From Asterias amurensis (taxonomy: Eukaryota; Echinodermata; Asteroidea; Forcipulatida; Asteriidae), in contig NC_092650.1 of the NCBI RefSeq assembly GCF_032118995.1, positions 21,824,501-21,888,500 on the forward strand: a stretch of 64,000 nt of DNA. The letters are read 5' to 3'. The stretch's first letter is position 1; the number at the start of each line of letters is the position of its first letter. The notes beneath the pieces were generated by a model, which was not told the origin of the DNA, searched no databases, and worked only from the letters and a program-made list of their open reading frames with translations. The position numbers and the translations under genes were made by a program. This document shows, piece after piece, positions 51,735-62,581 of this stretch.

Positions 51735-52125
51735 CTGATTGCGTGGTATGGGTTTTCCCACATCACTGAAACTAAGATTTTGTCCATCAACTCCTATACA
51801 TGTGCACAGATATCAACATGGCTTCAAGTCACATTGCTACTAGTCGTTTTGTTGCCAGTAAGAAATAGTATTAATACAGTCCTTTATGTCAACAGGTAGA
51901 AACACTATTCACAGAGCTCCAATTCAACACAGGCTCAAGGCCAGTGATTTTAGCACAGGGCAAGTTAACTCACAACAGTACAGACCCAGTGGTCTTTAGT
52001 TAGATAGGCACTGCCTGTTTGTTACAAACACACATTCTGTCGTCCATGCAACTGTCAAAGTGCGATTATACATTCATGCAACGGTCGTAGGTAGTGCATG
52101 GAACTGACTCACACACATACTGTGG

Positions 52126-52543
52126 AAGTGTCATGGCCGAGCGGTTAAGAGCACCGAATTCAAACTCTGGTGTTTCTGATCAGCAGAGTGTGGGTTCGAA
52201 TCCCCAGCCGTGACACTTGTGTCCTTAAGCAAGACATTTCACCATTGCTTCGTCCTTCGGATGGGACGTTAAACCGTTGGTCCCATGTGTTATGTAACGC
52301 ATGTAAAAGAACCCAGTGCACTTATCGAAAAGAGAAGGGGTTCGCCCCGGTGTTCCTGGTCCGATCGGCAGCAAATTGCGCCACAGCACCTTGTAAAACA
52401 TTACATGGTGCTATAACAATTAGGTCTCATAATTCAAAAACAGTCCCACATCTTGCAGGAAATACTGTGTTACAGCGCCAGGAGCGTCACTGAGTGAGGG
52501 ACATGTGCGCTATATAAGAAGCCACAATTATTATTATTATTAT
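52126..52543 (+). repeat. SINE-2, complete copy
   Basis: tRNA-Ser/Leu-like head with A box TGGCCGAGCGGTTAAGAGCA and B box GTGGGTTCGAATCCCC, body CTTCGTCCTTCGGATGGGAC, AAAAGAACCCAGTGCACTTA, GGGTTCGCCCCGGTGTTCC, tail GCGCTATATAAGAAGCC then ATT repeats. ATACTG on both sides (52118-52123, 52542-52547) may be a short target duplication. Confidence 0.8.
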
Positions 52544-52929
52544 ACTGGGATCGAGGATGCGTGTACCGTCCCCGTGACTACACCGCACTTAACAATTACC
52601 TACATGATTTCAAGACAAAGTGGTCTTGCGCTTTTCAGCTAAGTAATTCATACTTATACACATCACTGTATTTTATCAAAAGAAAAACAAAGAAAACTTT
52701 CAGTCTGGTTAATATCTTTTAGTGTTGTTGAGAATCGAACGCTTGTAAGACAAAATGAGATAAATCTTCTCTAATTTTAGTTCTTGTCCAAATAAAAACA
52801 GTTTACTGGATAGATAATTTAATTTCTTGTTGAATCATTTTGAAAGCTTTGTGGTGGGAGTTTTTGGCCATGACATGAATCCCTACTCACTGTGAAGTTC
52901 AGCTCCATTTGCTGTCAGGCTTTGAGGGA

Positions 52930-53525
52930 AAAAAAGTGAAAGTCATAGAGCAATATTTTCAGGAGTTGCGTAAATACCTTGTATGCTAAAATTATTTTCG
53001 TGAATTTCTTTTACTCAGTTCTCAAAAACTACAGTACTACCTCGGCAAGTATTATTTGAAGGGAAGCTTTCAACCATATCTTTAAAGGAACACGTTGCCT
53101 TGGATCGGTCGAGTTGGTCTTTGAAAAGCATTTGTAACCGTTTGTTATAAAATGCATATGGTTAGAAAGATGTTGTAAAAGTAGAATACAATGATCCACA
53201 CAAACATGCCTCGAAATTGCACGGTTTTCCTTTTACCTCGTCGACTAACACGGTCGGCCATTTATGGGAGTCAAATTTTTGACTCCCATAAATGGCCGAC
53301 CGTGTTAGTTAGCAAAGTAAAAGGAAAACCACGCGAGGCAAATTTGGGTGATCATTTTATTCTACTTTTAAAACATCTTTCCAATCATATGCATTTTATA
53401 ACAAACGGTTACAAACGCTTTTTATAGACCAAGTCGTCCGATCCAAGGTAACGTGTTCCTTTAAAATGTGTTAGTTTAATAGACATCTTTGGACATTTGT
53501 GTCGTACAAAAAGTACAAAAAAGTT
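52930..53525 (-). mobile_element. MITE-R copy split by TTAA-B
   Basis: AAATTATTTTCGTGAATTTC, CTACCTCGGCAAGTATTATT to 53081; then TTTGTGTCGTACAAAAAGTA after 53464. Orientation is opposite to the 12080 copy. Confidence 0.6.
53082..53464. mobile_element. TTAA-B MITE, full length
   Basis: TTAA at 53082-53085 and 53461-53464; centre GGAGTCAAATTTTTGACTCC is a nearly perfect palindrome with arms ACACGGTCGGCCATTTATGG. Few mismatches, so probably young. Confidence 0.92.
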
Positions 53526-53599
53526 TAAAGATTCAGGTCTTGTAAAAAACATTCTGGTCCAGTAATATTGTTGTGCTACAACCCCTGCCTGCAGTCTTG

Positions 53600-53987
53600 T
53601 TAAAGGCAGTGGACACTATTGGTAATTACTCAAAATAATTATTAGCATAAAACCTCACTTGCTAACGAGTAATGGGGAGAGGTTGATAGTATAAATCATT
53701 GTGAGAAACGGCTCCCTCTGAAGTGACATAGTTTTCGAGAAAGAAGTAATTTTCCACGAATTTGATTTCGAGACCTCAAGTTTAGAATTTGAGGTCCCGA
53801 AATCATACATCTGAAACCACACAACTTCAGGCGACAAGGGTGTTTTTTCTTTCATAGTTATCTCGCAACTCCAATGACCAATCAAGCTCAAATTTTCACA
53901 GGTTTGTTATTTTATGCATATGTTGAGATACACCAAAAGTGAGAAGCATGGTCTTTGACAAATACCAATAGTGTCCACTGTCTTTAA
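53600..53987 (-). mobile_element. TTAA-A MITE, full length
   Basis: TTAA at 53600-53603 and 53984-53987; AGGCAGTGGACACTATTGG; centre GAGACCTCAAGTTTAGAATT. Confidence 0.9.
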
Positions 53988-54493
53988 TTTACGCCACAAT
54001 TTGATCCCTTCGTCTGTAAGGCCATTCCCTTTTATGTACATTGTATACTTGACACTTGGTGACATTTTCAGGGAAAATCTTGTGTGCACCATAAACAACA
54101 GCCAACTCTGATTTTGCTTTCAAACAAAATAAAGAAACGGACAGCCAAAGGCAAATTTGAATATTCATTGTTTTAATTTCTGTTATAGTTTACTAAGTCT
54201 AGTTGTTTCATGCTATGCAGTTTACAAAGACAAATTGTAGAAATTATAAAATATTATAATACAAATGAAGCCTCAAATTAAGAATAATAATAGCCCTTAT
54301 TTACATGCCGCTCTTTATAGTACAAACAATAACAAGAGAAAGCTTCTTTAGAAACCAATAACATGCAAAGTTTTTTTGAGTAACTTAAAAGCTTTGCTTT
54401 AAAAGCGACAAAATAATATTTTTCTGGGTCAGTTAACAGAATCATGTACAACTTGAGCTGTTTGTGGCTCTCCATACCAAACTCAGACACCTC

Positions 54494-54783
54494 CATAGAG
54501 TTATATATAAGAACTAGAGGGCGCACTGGCCTATATATGCGCCCCGGCATGCGCGCAGGCGGCCATTTTCTAAGTTGACAAAACTGGCATCCTACAGCAT
54601 GTGTTTGTGCGGCCATTTTGTAAGTTGAACAAAACAGCATCGCGTAGCGTTCAATAAACTCCAGCGTGTGTTTCATATTCAACGCGCGAACATAATGGCG
54701 CGCGCGTGTCTCCTTGCGGTCCCGTTGCGTTTGTGCAAGAAGCATCCCCCGTGTGCCCTCTAGTTCTTATGTATAACTCTATG
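54494..54783. mobile_element. MITE-G2, hAT-like element with perfect 8-bp duplication
   Basis: GACACCTC on both sides (54486-54493, 54784-54791). Ends CATAGAGTTATATATAAGAA and its inverse TTCTTATGTATAACTCTATG, related to MITE-G1. Inside, GGCGGCCATTTTCTAAGTTG and GTGCGGCCATTTTGTAAGTT are direct repeats. Confidence 0.88.
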
Positions 54784-54969
54784 GACACCTCCCTACAAAA
54801 CTGGGTTTATTAAATAACACCCACCGAATTGGGTTTAATAAGGCAATGTGTTATTGATGTTGATTTTTTTCTCCAACATTAACCATGTTAACAGGATGGT
54901 GATCAGGAAACTAGAAGAAAAAAAATCAGTATCAGATCTGGACGGGAAATCCCCAAATTGTGAAAACCT

Positions 54970-55165
54970 CATGTAATCAAGTAGGGGATCTGAAATCCCG
55001 ATCCACATGCAAAGTTACAGTCTGAGGTGGGATTCGGACCTGGGTCCACAGAGGTGAAAATGCAGGAAAAGAAACCACTGAACCAACCTGGGCCCAATTT
55101 CATGGCTCTGCTTACCGCCGAATTCTGCGCTAAGGAACACAATTCCCCGCTAACGTGCAAGTTAA
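54970..55165 (-). repeat. SINE-like head and MITE-E fragment
   Basis: GGTGGGATTCGGACCTGGGT with AACCACTGAACCAACC is a decayed minus-strand tRNA-like head. Then GGGCCCAATTTCATGGCTCT at 55090 starts a truncated MITE-E. Confidence 0.5.
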
Positions 55166-56374
55166 ATACATACTTTCCTTGTTAGGGATCGTCTCAAACT
55201 AATAGCGTTAACAGTTTAATCTTAAAATGAAAATATCACACAAGAGTCAAATTGGCTCGTCAAAATTTATGCGAAGTATACAAATGTACAGCTGAGAGGA
55301 CCCATGTCTTGAAGAAAAAGTGCAAATTTTATGTTAGAACAATACAAAGTTGTATTAACAACAGTGCTGGGGAGTATAAAAATCTACCAAATGTTCAACC
55401 AACTTATTCTTTAAAATTGCATTCATGTACTTAGAGTACAGAGTATTAATATTTTAGGAATGTTTTAATCTTCTTGCAAAATGTTACAAATATTCATTTA
55501 CAAAAAAAATTATTTGTAGCGTACATGGTAATATTAAAGCAACAATATAGCTATAAAACCTCTTTGCTATGATTCCAAAAATTGACATTAATTTTAGTAT
55601 ACTCTGTGGTGTACCACTACTCTACAGTGTAAATACATCCAAACAGGAATGGGCTTATAAATAATGCAACACTTGTTACAATCATCTTTGTAAAAAATTT
55701 GGAAACCATGAGTAAAAAGACACATCAATCAAAATGCGAGAAAGAAACAATGACAACTGAATTACAAAAAGTTCAATAATATAGGAAGCTCGATTTAGCA
55801 AAGTGAACAAAAGGTCTGTCTCAACACAGACCTGGAATTCCATCATTGGAAAAGGCAAGGATATTTTCCTTTTACAAAAGGCACGTCAATTAGAAGGTTT
55901 TAAGACTTTGGCGGACACATTTTGGTAGAGTTCATCTCTCAAACTTTTAAAGTAAGAACAGGCATTACATGTATTAGATGCATAGATAAATTAAAGGGTA
56001 CATTTAAAAATTTTCATTTACCATGAATTTCAGCAATTCCGCTGAATTAAAACAATTTAACACTTGAAGATATTAAATAATCCCATTACTTTTTTACATT
56101 ATTTTAGTTTACTTTTGCATATTGTAACAATGGCCTGATATTGAAGTTCAAATATTTTTCATGCATAATATCTAATAAGCAGTTCATTCCATTTGGCATT
56201 ACATATAACTGTGCAAAATTTGGTCCTTTGTAACGTTTGGATTGTAAAGAAATCACATTCTAAACCATTAGGCCTACTGATTCCTCAAAGCAGTTACATA
56301 ATATACACCGAAAGCCTCGTCAACGATTTACTTTAAACAGGAAAGAACAGGAGAAATATCCATTCCATGGCGCA
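55166..56374. other. Intergenic, nothing recognised
   Basis: AT-rich with several TACAAAT-like words; no long frame and no inverted repeat seen. Confidence 0.4.
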
Positions 56375-56554
56375 ATAGACCTTTATCACGCTGTTACCGT
56401 CTTGGTCATGTTCCCTGTTTCCAATAACAGTAATGAATGCTAACATTCATTGCTCAAACAAGGCACCAGACTATTATTACGTCCAGCCTCAGTTTGGTTA
56501 CAATGAGTTTGGAATGGAGTAAAATAAAGATGACCACAACGTGATAAAGTTCTA
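56375..56554. mobile_element. Possible MITE-W
   Basis: ATAGACCTTTATCACGCTGT and, inverted, ATAGAACTTTATCACGTTGT; 17 of 20 bases agree. Single copy here. Confidence 0.55.
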
Positions 56555-56699
56555 TAAAATAGAGAGGTCACTTCACCAAGAAGGAAATGACGAGTATTAT
56601 AAAGCAGTGATGTCTGCTTTCAGAATTAGTAACATTGTGAAAGCAGCTTAAATTTCATATCCTTATTCTATGAACATAGGAAGGAAACTACGTAATGAT

Positions 56700-56910
56700 T
56701 TAACAGCCTGAATCCTTACGTAGGTTTTAAATTTGCATCTGGGATCAAGAATACCATTTGGTTTTACCCATACACCAATGTGTGTGTTAACATTGTATAG
56801 CCTACTCAGTATCTTCCCGATTCCTGGGAAAAAAAGTGGTGGTCTAATGGTAAGACAACTGGCTCTAGAATGGCAAAGGTCATGGTTTCGAATCCCACTT
56901 GTAATGGGTT
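56700..56910 (+). repeat. SINE-1 pieces in two orientations
   Basis: TTTAAATTTGCATCTGGGAT and TTTTACCCATACACCAATGT (minus order), then GTGGTGGTCTAATGGTAAGA and GGTTTCGAATCCCACTTGTA (plus head). Confidence 0.6.
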
Positions 56911-56954
56911 GAATCCTTCTAGATCCTCTCATGACGGGGACCTTAAAGTACACT

Positions 56955-57194
56955 ATGTGTGTTCGATTAGTTTCCTCGGATCGACCCCGATCTGCCCCCC
57001 GTATGTTCAAATAGCTTTGACGTCATTCGAGGCAGCCCCAAGTGCCCTGCTTGTGGAACGGGTCACTTAGGGCTGGCCCGAGGTGCATGACGTCACCATG
57101 TGAGGGTGAGTGATCGTTTGATTAGCTCTTGTCAGTGGCACACCTGAATGAGCACCGCTGGGTGGACACAAGGAAGCTAATGGAACACACCCTA
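56955..57194. mobile_element. MITE-J second copy
   Basis: TGTGTTCGATTAGTTTCCTC and, inverted, GGTGTGTTCCATTAGCTTCC; shares CCAAGTGCCCTGCTTGTGGA and GATGACGTCACC-like sequence with 12557. Confidence 0.75.
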
Positions 57195-57545
57195 TTATAT
57201 GTGAACACAATAACCAAACATGCCATGTATGTTAAGGTTAAGTTTTCATTGGCCACAATTGACTCGCACAACACAATTCAGTATCTTTGATTTTCTATGA
57301 TTTATATACATGTAGATGCAAAATTGCTGAATGAAATTAATCCCTGATTTAGTATCCTGTCCTTTTCTGTGGTTTGTTACCGACAGTTTGATTACTAGGA
57401 ATTGACTTACACAATGTGATGTGATGTGATAAGTCATGCCACAATTGCCCCTACCTGGTTCAATAGTGTGCCAGTGTACAGGCCATACTAGGAAATTGTA
57501 TTGTTCTGAATGAAACCAAAAGTAAACCGTCAAGTCTTTACATTT

Positions 57546-57932
57546 GTAAAGCCAGGGGACACTATTAGTAAATGTCAAAGACCATGCTTCTCACTTGCTG
57601 TATCTCAACATGCATAAAATAATTTAAACCTGTGAACATTTGAGCTTGATTGGTCGTCGGAGTTGTGAGATAACTATGAAAGAACAAAACACCCTTGTCA
57701 CACGAAGTTGCGTGCTTTCAGATACTTGATTTCGGGACCTCAAATTCTAAACTTGAGGTCTCGAAATCAAATTCGTGAAAAATTACTTCTTTCTCGAATA
57801 CTACTTCACTTCAGAGGGAGCCGTTTCTCACAATGTTTTATACTATCAACCTTTCCCCATTACTCCTTACCAAGTAAGGTTTTATGCTAATAATTATTTT
57901 GACTCATTACCAATAGTGTCCACTGCCTTTAA
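57546..57932 (+). mobile_element. TTAA-A MITE, full length
   Basis: Left TTAA decayed (TGTAAAGCCAGGGGACAC); right TTAA at 57929-57932. Stem GGGACCTCAAATTCTAAACT / TTGAGGTCTCGAAATCAAA. Confidence 0.88.
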
Positions 57933-58260
57933 ATCGTTGCCCATGCAGTTATAAAGAAAATAAACTGACAGGGTCAAGAAATACTGAACTGACCTCACAA
58001 CTTTCTGGTCAAGCCAAGTCTGGCCCTCTACTTGACATACGGTACTGAACAATACACACAACAGAATGGGTTGAAAAGGTCATGTTTTAGACTAGCCAAC
58101 CTGAAGTAAAGAAATATCAAAATAAGATTCATGCCCTAACGCATTAAAGCACTTCAGGCAACACAACCTGACAGTGACAACGTCAAGCGTGATGAACATT
58201 TTACACCAAAAGGTCAAATTAACTTTGTTATTCTCTAAAAATAGGTACAATTCTTCTTTT

Positions 58261-58635
58261 GAAGGCACTAGACACTATTGGTAATTACTAAAGATTGGTA
58301 GCATGGAAACTTACTTGGTAACAAGCAATGGAGAGCTGTTGATAGTGTAACACAATGTGAGAAACGGCTTCCTCTGAAGTACCGGTAACATATAAAAAAA
58401 ATTAAGAGGATTTTCTCGCTCAAATAATAAAATACTTCAGCTGAAGCCTTTTCTTATGCATCCAAAGCCACACAAAGTAATGCAACAATAGTGTTTTTTC
58501 TTTCATTATTCTTTTGCAACTGCCTTGACCAATTGAGCCCAAATTTTCACAGGTTTGTTATTTTATGCACCCGTGGGATACACCAAGTGAGAGTACAGGT
58601 CTTTGACAATTACCAAAGGTGTCCAGTGCCTTTAA
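58261..58635 (-). mobile_element. TTAA-A MITE, variant centre
   Basis: GAAGGCACTAGACACTATTG and GTGTCCAGTGCCTTTAA; centre ATACTTCAGCTGAAGCC, as in the 12332 copy. Confidence 0.82.
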
Positions 58636-58751
58636 CATAGCTCACTGGTATTAAGTTTTACCCAGCTTTTACCCCACCGAATTCATAATCTCAATTGTAA
58701 ACTTTAGCTAAACCTGAAAAACCATCAATTGAACAAAATCAGGGGCCAGTT

Positions 58752-58825
58752 TAAAGGGAGGGTATACATTTTCACAGGTTTGTTTTTTTATGCATGTTGA
58801 GATGTACACCAAGTGAGGATATCGC
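58752..58825 (-). mobile_element. TTAA-A/C end fragment
   Basis: AAAGGGAGGGTATACATTTT joins directly to CACAGGTTTGTTTTTTTATG and ACACCAAGTGAGGATATC; the middle is gone. Confidence 0.55.
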
Positions 58826-59299
58826 AAGTTCATATACCCCGAGTAAAAAAGACTCAAAATGGTTGGAGTCCATTGTAATCATTGCATTGTCATGTGCTGG
58901 GACTGCTTGTCTGTTAAAGCAAACAAGATAACATTGTCCCTTCACTTGGAACTTCCCTAATGACTGTTTTCTGAGTATTGGGAAATGATTTGGTTGAACG
59001 TGGGTCACCTTTCTAATCTGAGTATCAAAAACAAAGGTATTTTGCAGAATTGATAACGATATAAAATATCATTGTTTATTTTTAGTCGGAAAGCTCTCTG
59101 AAGTTATGAAATTCATTCTACATGTAGAACCAGTTTTCTGTGAAATATTTCTCCTGAAGTGAAGTCATAATAATATTCAGGAAAATTGTATTTGTAAAAG
59201 AAGAAAAAATGTGCAAGAGTTTCTCACCATTCTGACTCACACAACTGATTGTACCAACATTTTCATGTTTTTTATAATTTTATTTCTTGTTTCTTTTGG

Positions 59300-59394
59300 T
59301 TAAAGGCAGTGGACACTATTGGTAATTGTCAAAGACTAGCCTTCACAGTTGGTGTATCTCAACATATGCATAAAATAACAAACCTGTGAAAATT
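59300..59394 (+). mobile_element. TTAA-A left-end fragment
   Basis: TTAA, AGGCAGTGGACACTATTGG, GTATCTCAACATATGCATAA, then unrelated sequence after GTGAAAATTC. Confidence 0.8.
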
Positions 59395-60111
59395 CTGCTC
59401 TGCTATACAAGGGAAATCGCTCGCTGCTTAGACTAAACGCTCTTCAACCATTTTGATAAAAACAATATTTAAAAGAGCTGACACCTCTGACATGTTAAAT
59501 AATAAACCACCCTTAAGTACACAAAACACCTGTAAGCGTCATCATTTGTCAACAAACAAGGGCGTATGCGTATGGAGTTGTACCCATGGCCCCAAACTCA
59601 AAGGTTAAGAATGAATTCGCTGAATCCTGTGTTGAATGTAGAAATTTGAGCCCCCCCCCAATTGCTTTTCCATTTTATAGAAAGAATAGCAGAGCAAAAT
59701 GTGTGTACAATGAAGGAATAATACAATGGGTCAGACATGACAGAGCTAAAGTTAAAGTGGCTTTGACATTTATCAGTTCCCATACAAAGGCAGGGAAATA
59801 CCAATCTGTTCCATTGTACTGTAATGTACGTATGAACAGTGTACTTTGGTGTTTCTAAAGTTCTGGCGATGATTTAACTCTGTCCAGGTTCAACATAAGA
59901 CAGGAACGAATTGTGTACGTGTTGATTACGTTTGAATCTGTAACTAAGGGGCCGAAAATTGTGGGTTGTTTGGTGAAAAGAAATTGACTGAAAAACCAAA
60001 TTCAGTTTTAAAATATAATATAAATCAAAAAATGTTTAACATTGACTTTTATAAAAATGTTTCATAATTCATTACATTAGTTCAACTTCCATGAAATTAG
60101 AAAATAATAGT
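59395..60111. other. Intergenic or SOCS 3' region, nothing recognised
   Basis: C-run at 59650-59659. Two overlapping short frames (59586-59858 plus; 59598-59804 minus) show no known domain. Confidence 0.35.
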
Positions 60112-60498
60112 TTAAAGGCAGTGGACACTATTGGTAATTACTCAAAATAATTATCATCATAAAACCTTTCTTGATTGTGAGTAATGGGGAGAGGTTGATG
60201 GTATAAAACAGTGTGAGAAACAGCTCCCTCTGAAGTGATGTAGTTTTTGAGAAAGAAGTAATTTTCCACGAATTTGATTTTGAGACCTCATGTTTAGAAT
60301 TTGAGGTTTCGAAGTCAAGCATCAGAAAGCACACAACTTCGTGTGACAAGGGTGTTTTATTCTTTCATTATTATCTCGCAAGTTCGATGACCGATTGAGC
60401 TCAAGTTTTCACAGGTTTGTTGTTTTATGCATATGTTGAGATACACCAACTGTGAATGCTAGTCTTTGACAATTACCAATAGTGTCCACTGCCTTTAA
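60112..60498 (-). mobile_element. TTAA-A MITE, full length
   Basis: TTAA at 60112-60115 and 60495-60498; AGGCAGTGGACACTATTGG; its right TTAA is shared with the next element. Confidence 0.9.
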
Positions 60499-60655
60499 AA
60501 GGAACATGTTGCCTTGGATTGGTCGAGTTGATTTTTGACTTTTGAGAGTTGATCGAATGTATTTTACTTTTAAATCATCTTTCCAACCATGCATTTAATA
60601 ACAAACTGTTACAAATGCTTTTTATAGACCAACTTGTCCGATCCATGGCAACAAG
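60495..60655. mobile_element. TTAA-B MITE, internally deleted, abutting TTAA-A
   Basis: TTAAAAGGAACATGTTGCC at the left, ATGCATTTAATAACAAACTG and ACCAACTTGTCCGATCC at the right; the palindromic centre is lost. Confidence 0.75.
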
Positions 60656-61672
60656 TTTAGGACTTAAAACAATACTGAGTTTTTTGTCAACAATAAATGC
60701 ATAAATTGTTCAAATTTACGTCACTCATTACAGGATTCTTATAAAGAAATCTTTCGTTTCTAGTCACCAAACCATTTTTACAGCCAAAAACATTTCAACT
60801 TTATAACAACCAAGCTTTGATATATTCTTATAGTATATTTGGTCCCTTTTTGGTTGGTTTGGCATTTTGATGCCCAACTACTCTGGCAGAAGATTAAAGA
60901 ATTTCAAATCCGGTTTTGATTGAATGGGTACTTTTGTTTTGATTTTGTACAGAGCAATATATTTTCCAATTTAAATATCATTTGTGAGGGGCTAGGCCAG
61001 GAAACTTTTTGTGTGCTTTGGTTTTGTTTGTGGTTGTTGTGGGGGTTTTCCCTTTTCTAGTAAAGAAATTCAGCGAATTATTAAATTCAGAGAACTATTA
61101 TCTATAATATTTGATTAAGAAAGATCTTAGACTTTACAAGATAAATTCAGATTTTATGTTTCATAAAAAAAAAACTTGGGCGGGTGTCAGGCCAGCGTCC
61201 TTATTTTACACAGATCGTGGACATACGGTACATTGTAGGAATGTAGTGCGGGCTATTTTACAGTAGTTTCTCTTGAGAGCACATGAGCAATCTTTCTTTT
61301 TCAAACCCATTTCTCTGAAATTGGAAGTGAAACAGAAATGGATTTTGTTTTCCTCTGCAATTTGCGTTATAGAAAACTTATTAAGTCACTTTCTTTTTAT
61401 AAATGGGTGCACTTATTCTGTGACTAGCTTCTTCTTCTTATTTATTTTTCATTTACTGAGTTGGATTGTGTCATTCAAGAGTCAAGACCTCAAGCAAGAT
61501 ATCCTTTACATTTATACCGTCCATCTGGATATGTTAGGGTGCTGTGCTTTTGTGCAGTTTAACATCTAGTTGAACAGATTATTTATAATTCACTCAACTA
61601 TTTGTCTCACCAATTTGATGTTTGCCTATATTATTCCCTTTATTCTTCATTCGGTTGAACAGAATTATAGCT
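60656..61672. other. Probable 3' UTR/downstream region of the SOCS gene
   Basis: No gene seen. On the minus strand, AATAAA occurs at about 61441-61446, a possible poly(A) signal, but a 3' UTR of that length cannot be shown from sequence alone. Confidence 0.3.
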
Positions 61673-62037
61673 TTAAAGATGCTATGTCAGATTTTTGGCC
61701 AATTTGACCCAAAAATGTTGATTTAAAATTCAATAGGTATTTTGATGGGGGTCAATAAAGTTACAAGCTTTCATTTGAGCTATTGCTCGAAAAAGTTCGC
61801 CAATTATTAGTAGCAGTGAAATAAAGTGCTCAAAATTAGTTTTTGTTGGGATCCCGACAATATATCACGTGACCAATTCTTATGTGTTTCATAAGAAACG
61901 TTTTACATTTTTGTCATGGTTCCCGACTATTAAAAGTAAAAGTTAAACTTTTGGAGCGGGTAATACTATTTGAATTCACTCAAAAATTTTTTTTTTTTTT
62001 AATGTTTGGGGCCAAAAATCTGACATAGCATCTTTAA
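61673..62037. mobile_element. TTAA-M MITE
   Basis: TTAA at 61673-61676 and 62034-62037; ends AGATGCTATGTCAGATTTTT and AAAAATCTGACATAGCATCT match exactly inverted. Different body from the other TTAA families; one copy here. Confidence 0.85.
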
Positions 62038-62088
62038 GTAGTAACATTTTAGTATTTTTTAAAGATCCAGTCCAGTCTTAGGACCTCC

Positions 62089-62273
62089 GGGCCCCATTTC
62101 ATAGAGCTGCATTACAAGCACAAAAAGCACAACACAATTATGCCTACCCACATTAATAAGTCTACCAGGCAAGAAAGTACATTATATCATGTACCATCTT
62201 TTTACTGGTATCCTGCTCATTTCTGCTTTGAGCAAAAAATTTGTTAAGCAATATTTTTTGCTTAGGGGCATTT
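62089..62273 (+). mobile_element. MITE-D copy
   Basis: GGGCCCCATTTCATAGAGCT to GCAATATTTTTTGCTTAGGG; the right end is eroded. It lies about 310 bp from the SOCS stop, probably in that gene's 3' UTR. Confidence 0.7.
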
Positions 62274-62581
62274 TAAAATTTTAAAGGTAAAAAGAAACCA
62301 TTCATGTTGGCAAACATGATACGGCAACAATTTAGTAGACTGCCAAAATGTTTGGACTGGATCATGACATTGTGGCAAACTACAGAAACATTCCCTACAA
62401 ACATATCAGATCTTGTAGCCGTTGAAAGCGGCCATGGGCATTTTGGTACATGTACAAGTTGTTTCCGGCCGCTATGGTCTCTAAAAGCAGTTCCATGTAA
62501 TTGGGCCCTGTCAAAGGAATAGGAAAATCTCACAGCAAAGGCAAAAATCGATTTAATATAAAAACATGAATAATTAATCAC

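Noticed and set aside
54278-54745. 155-codon minus-strand frame
   Set aside because: Half of it lies in the hAT-like MITE-G2, and it shows no domain.
56663-57010. 115-codon minus-strand frame
   Set aside because: Built from SINE-1 pieces and the start of MITE-J.
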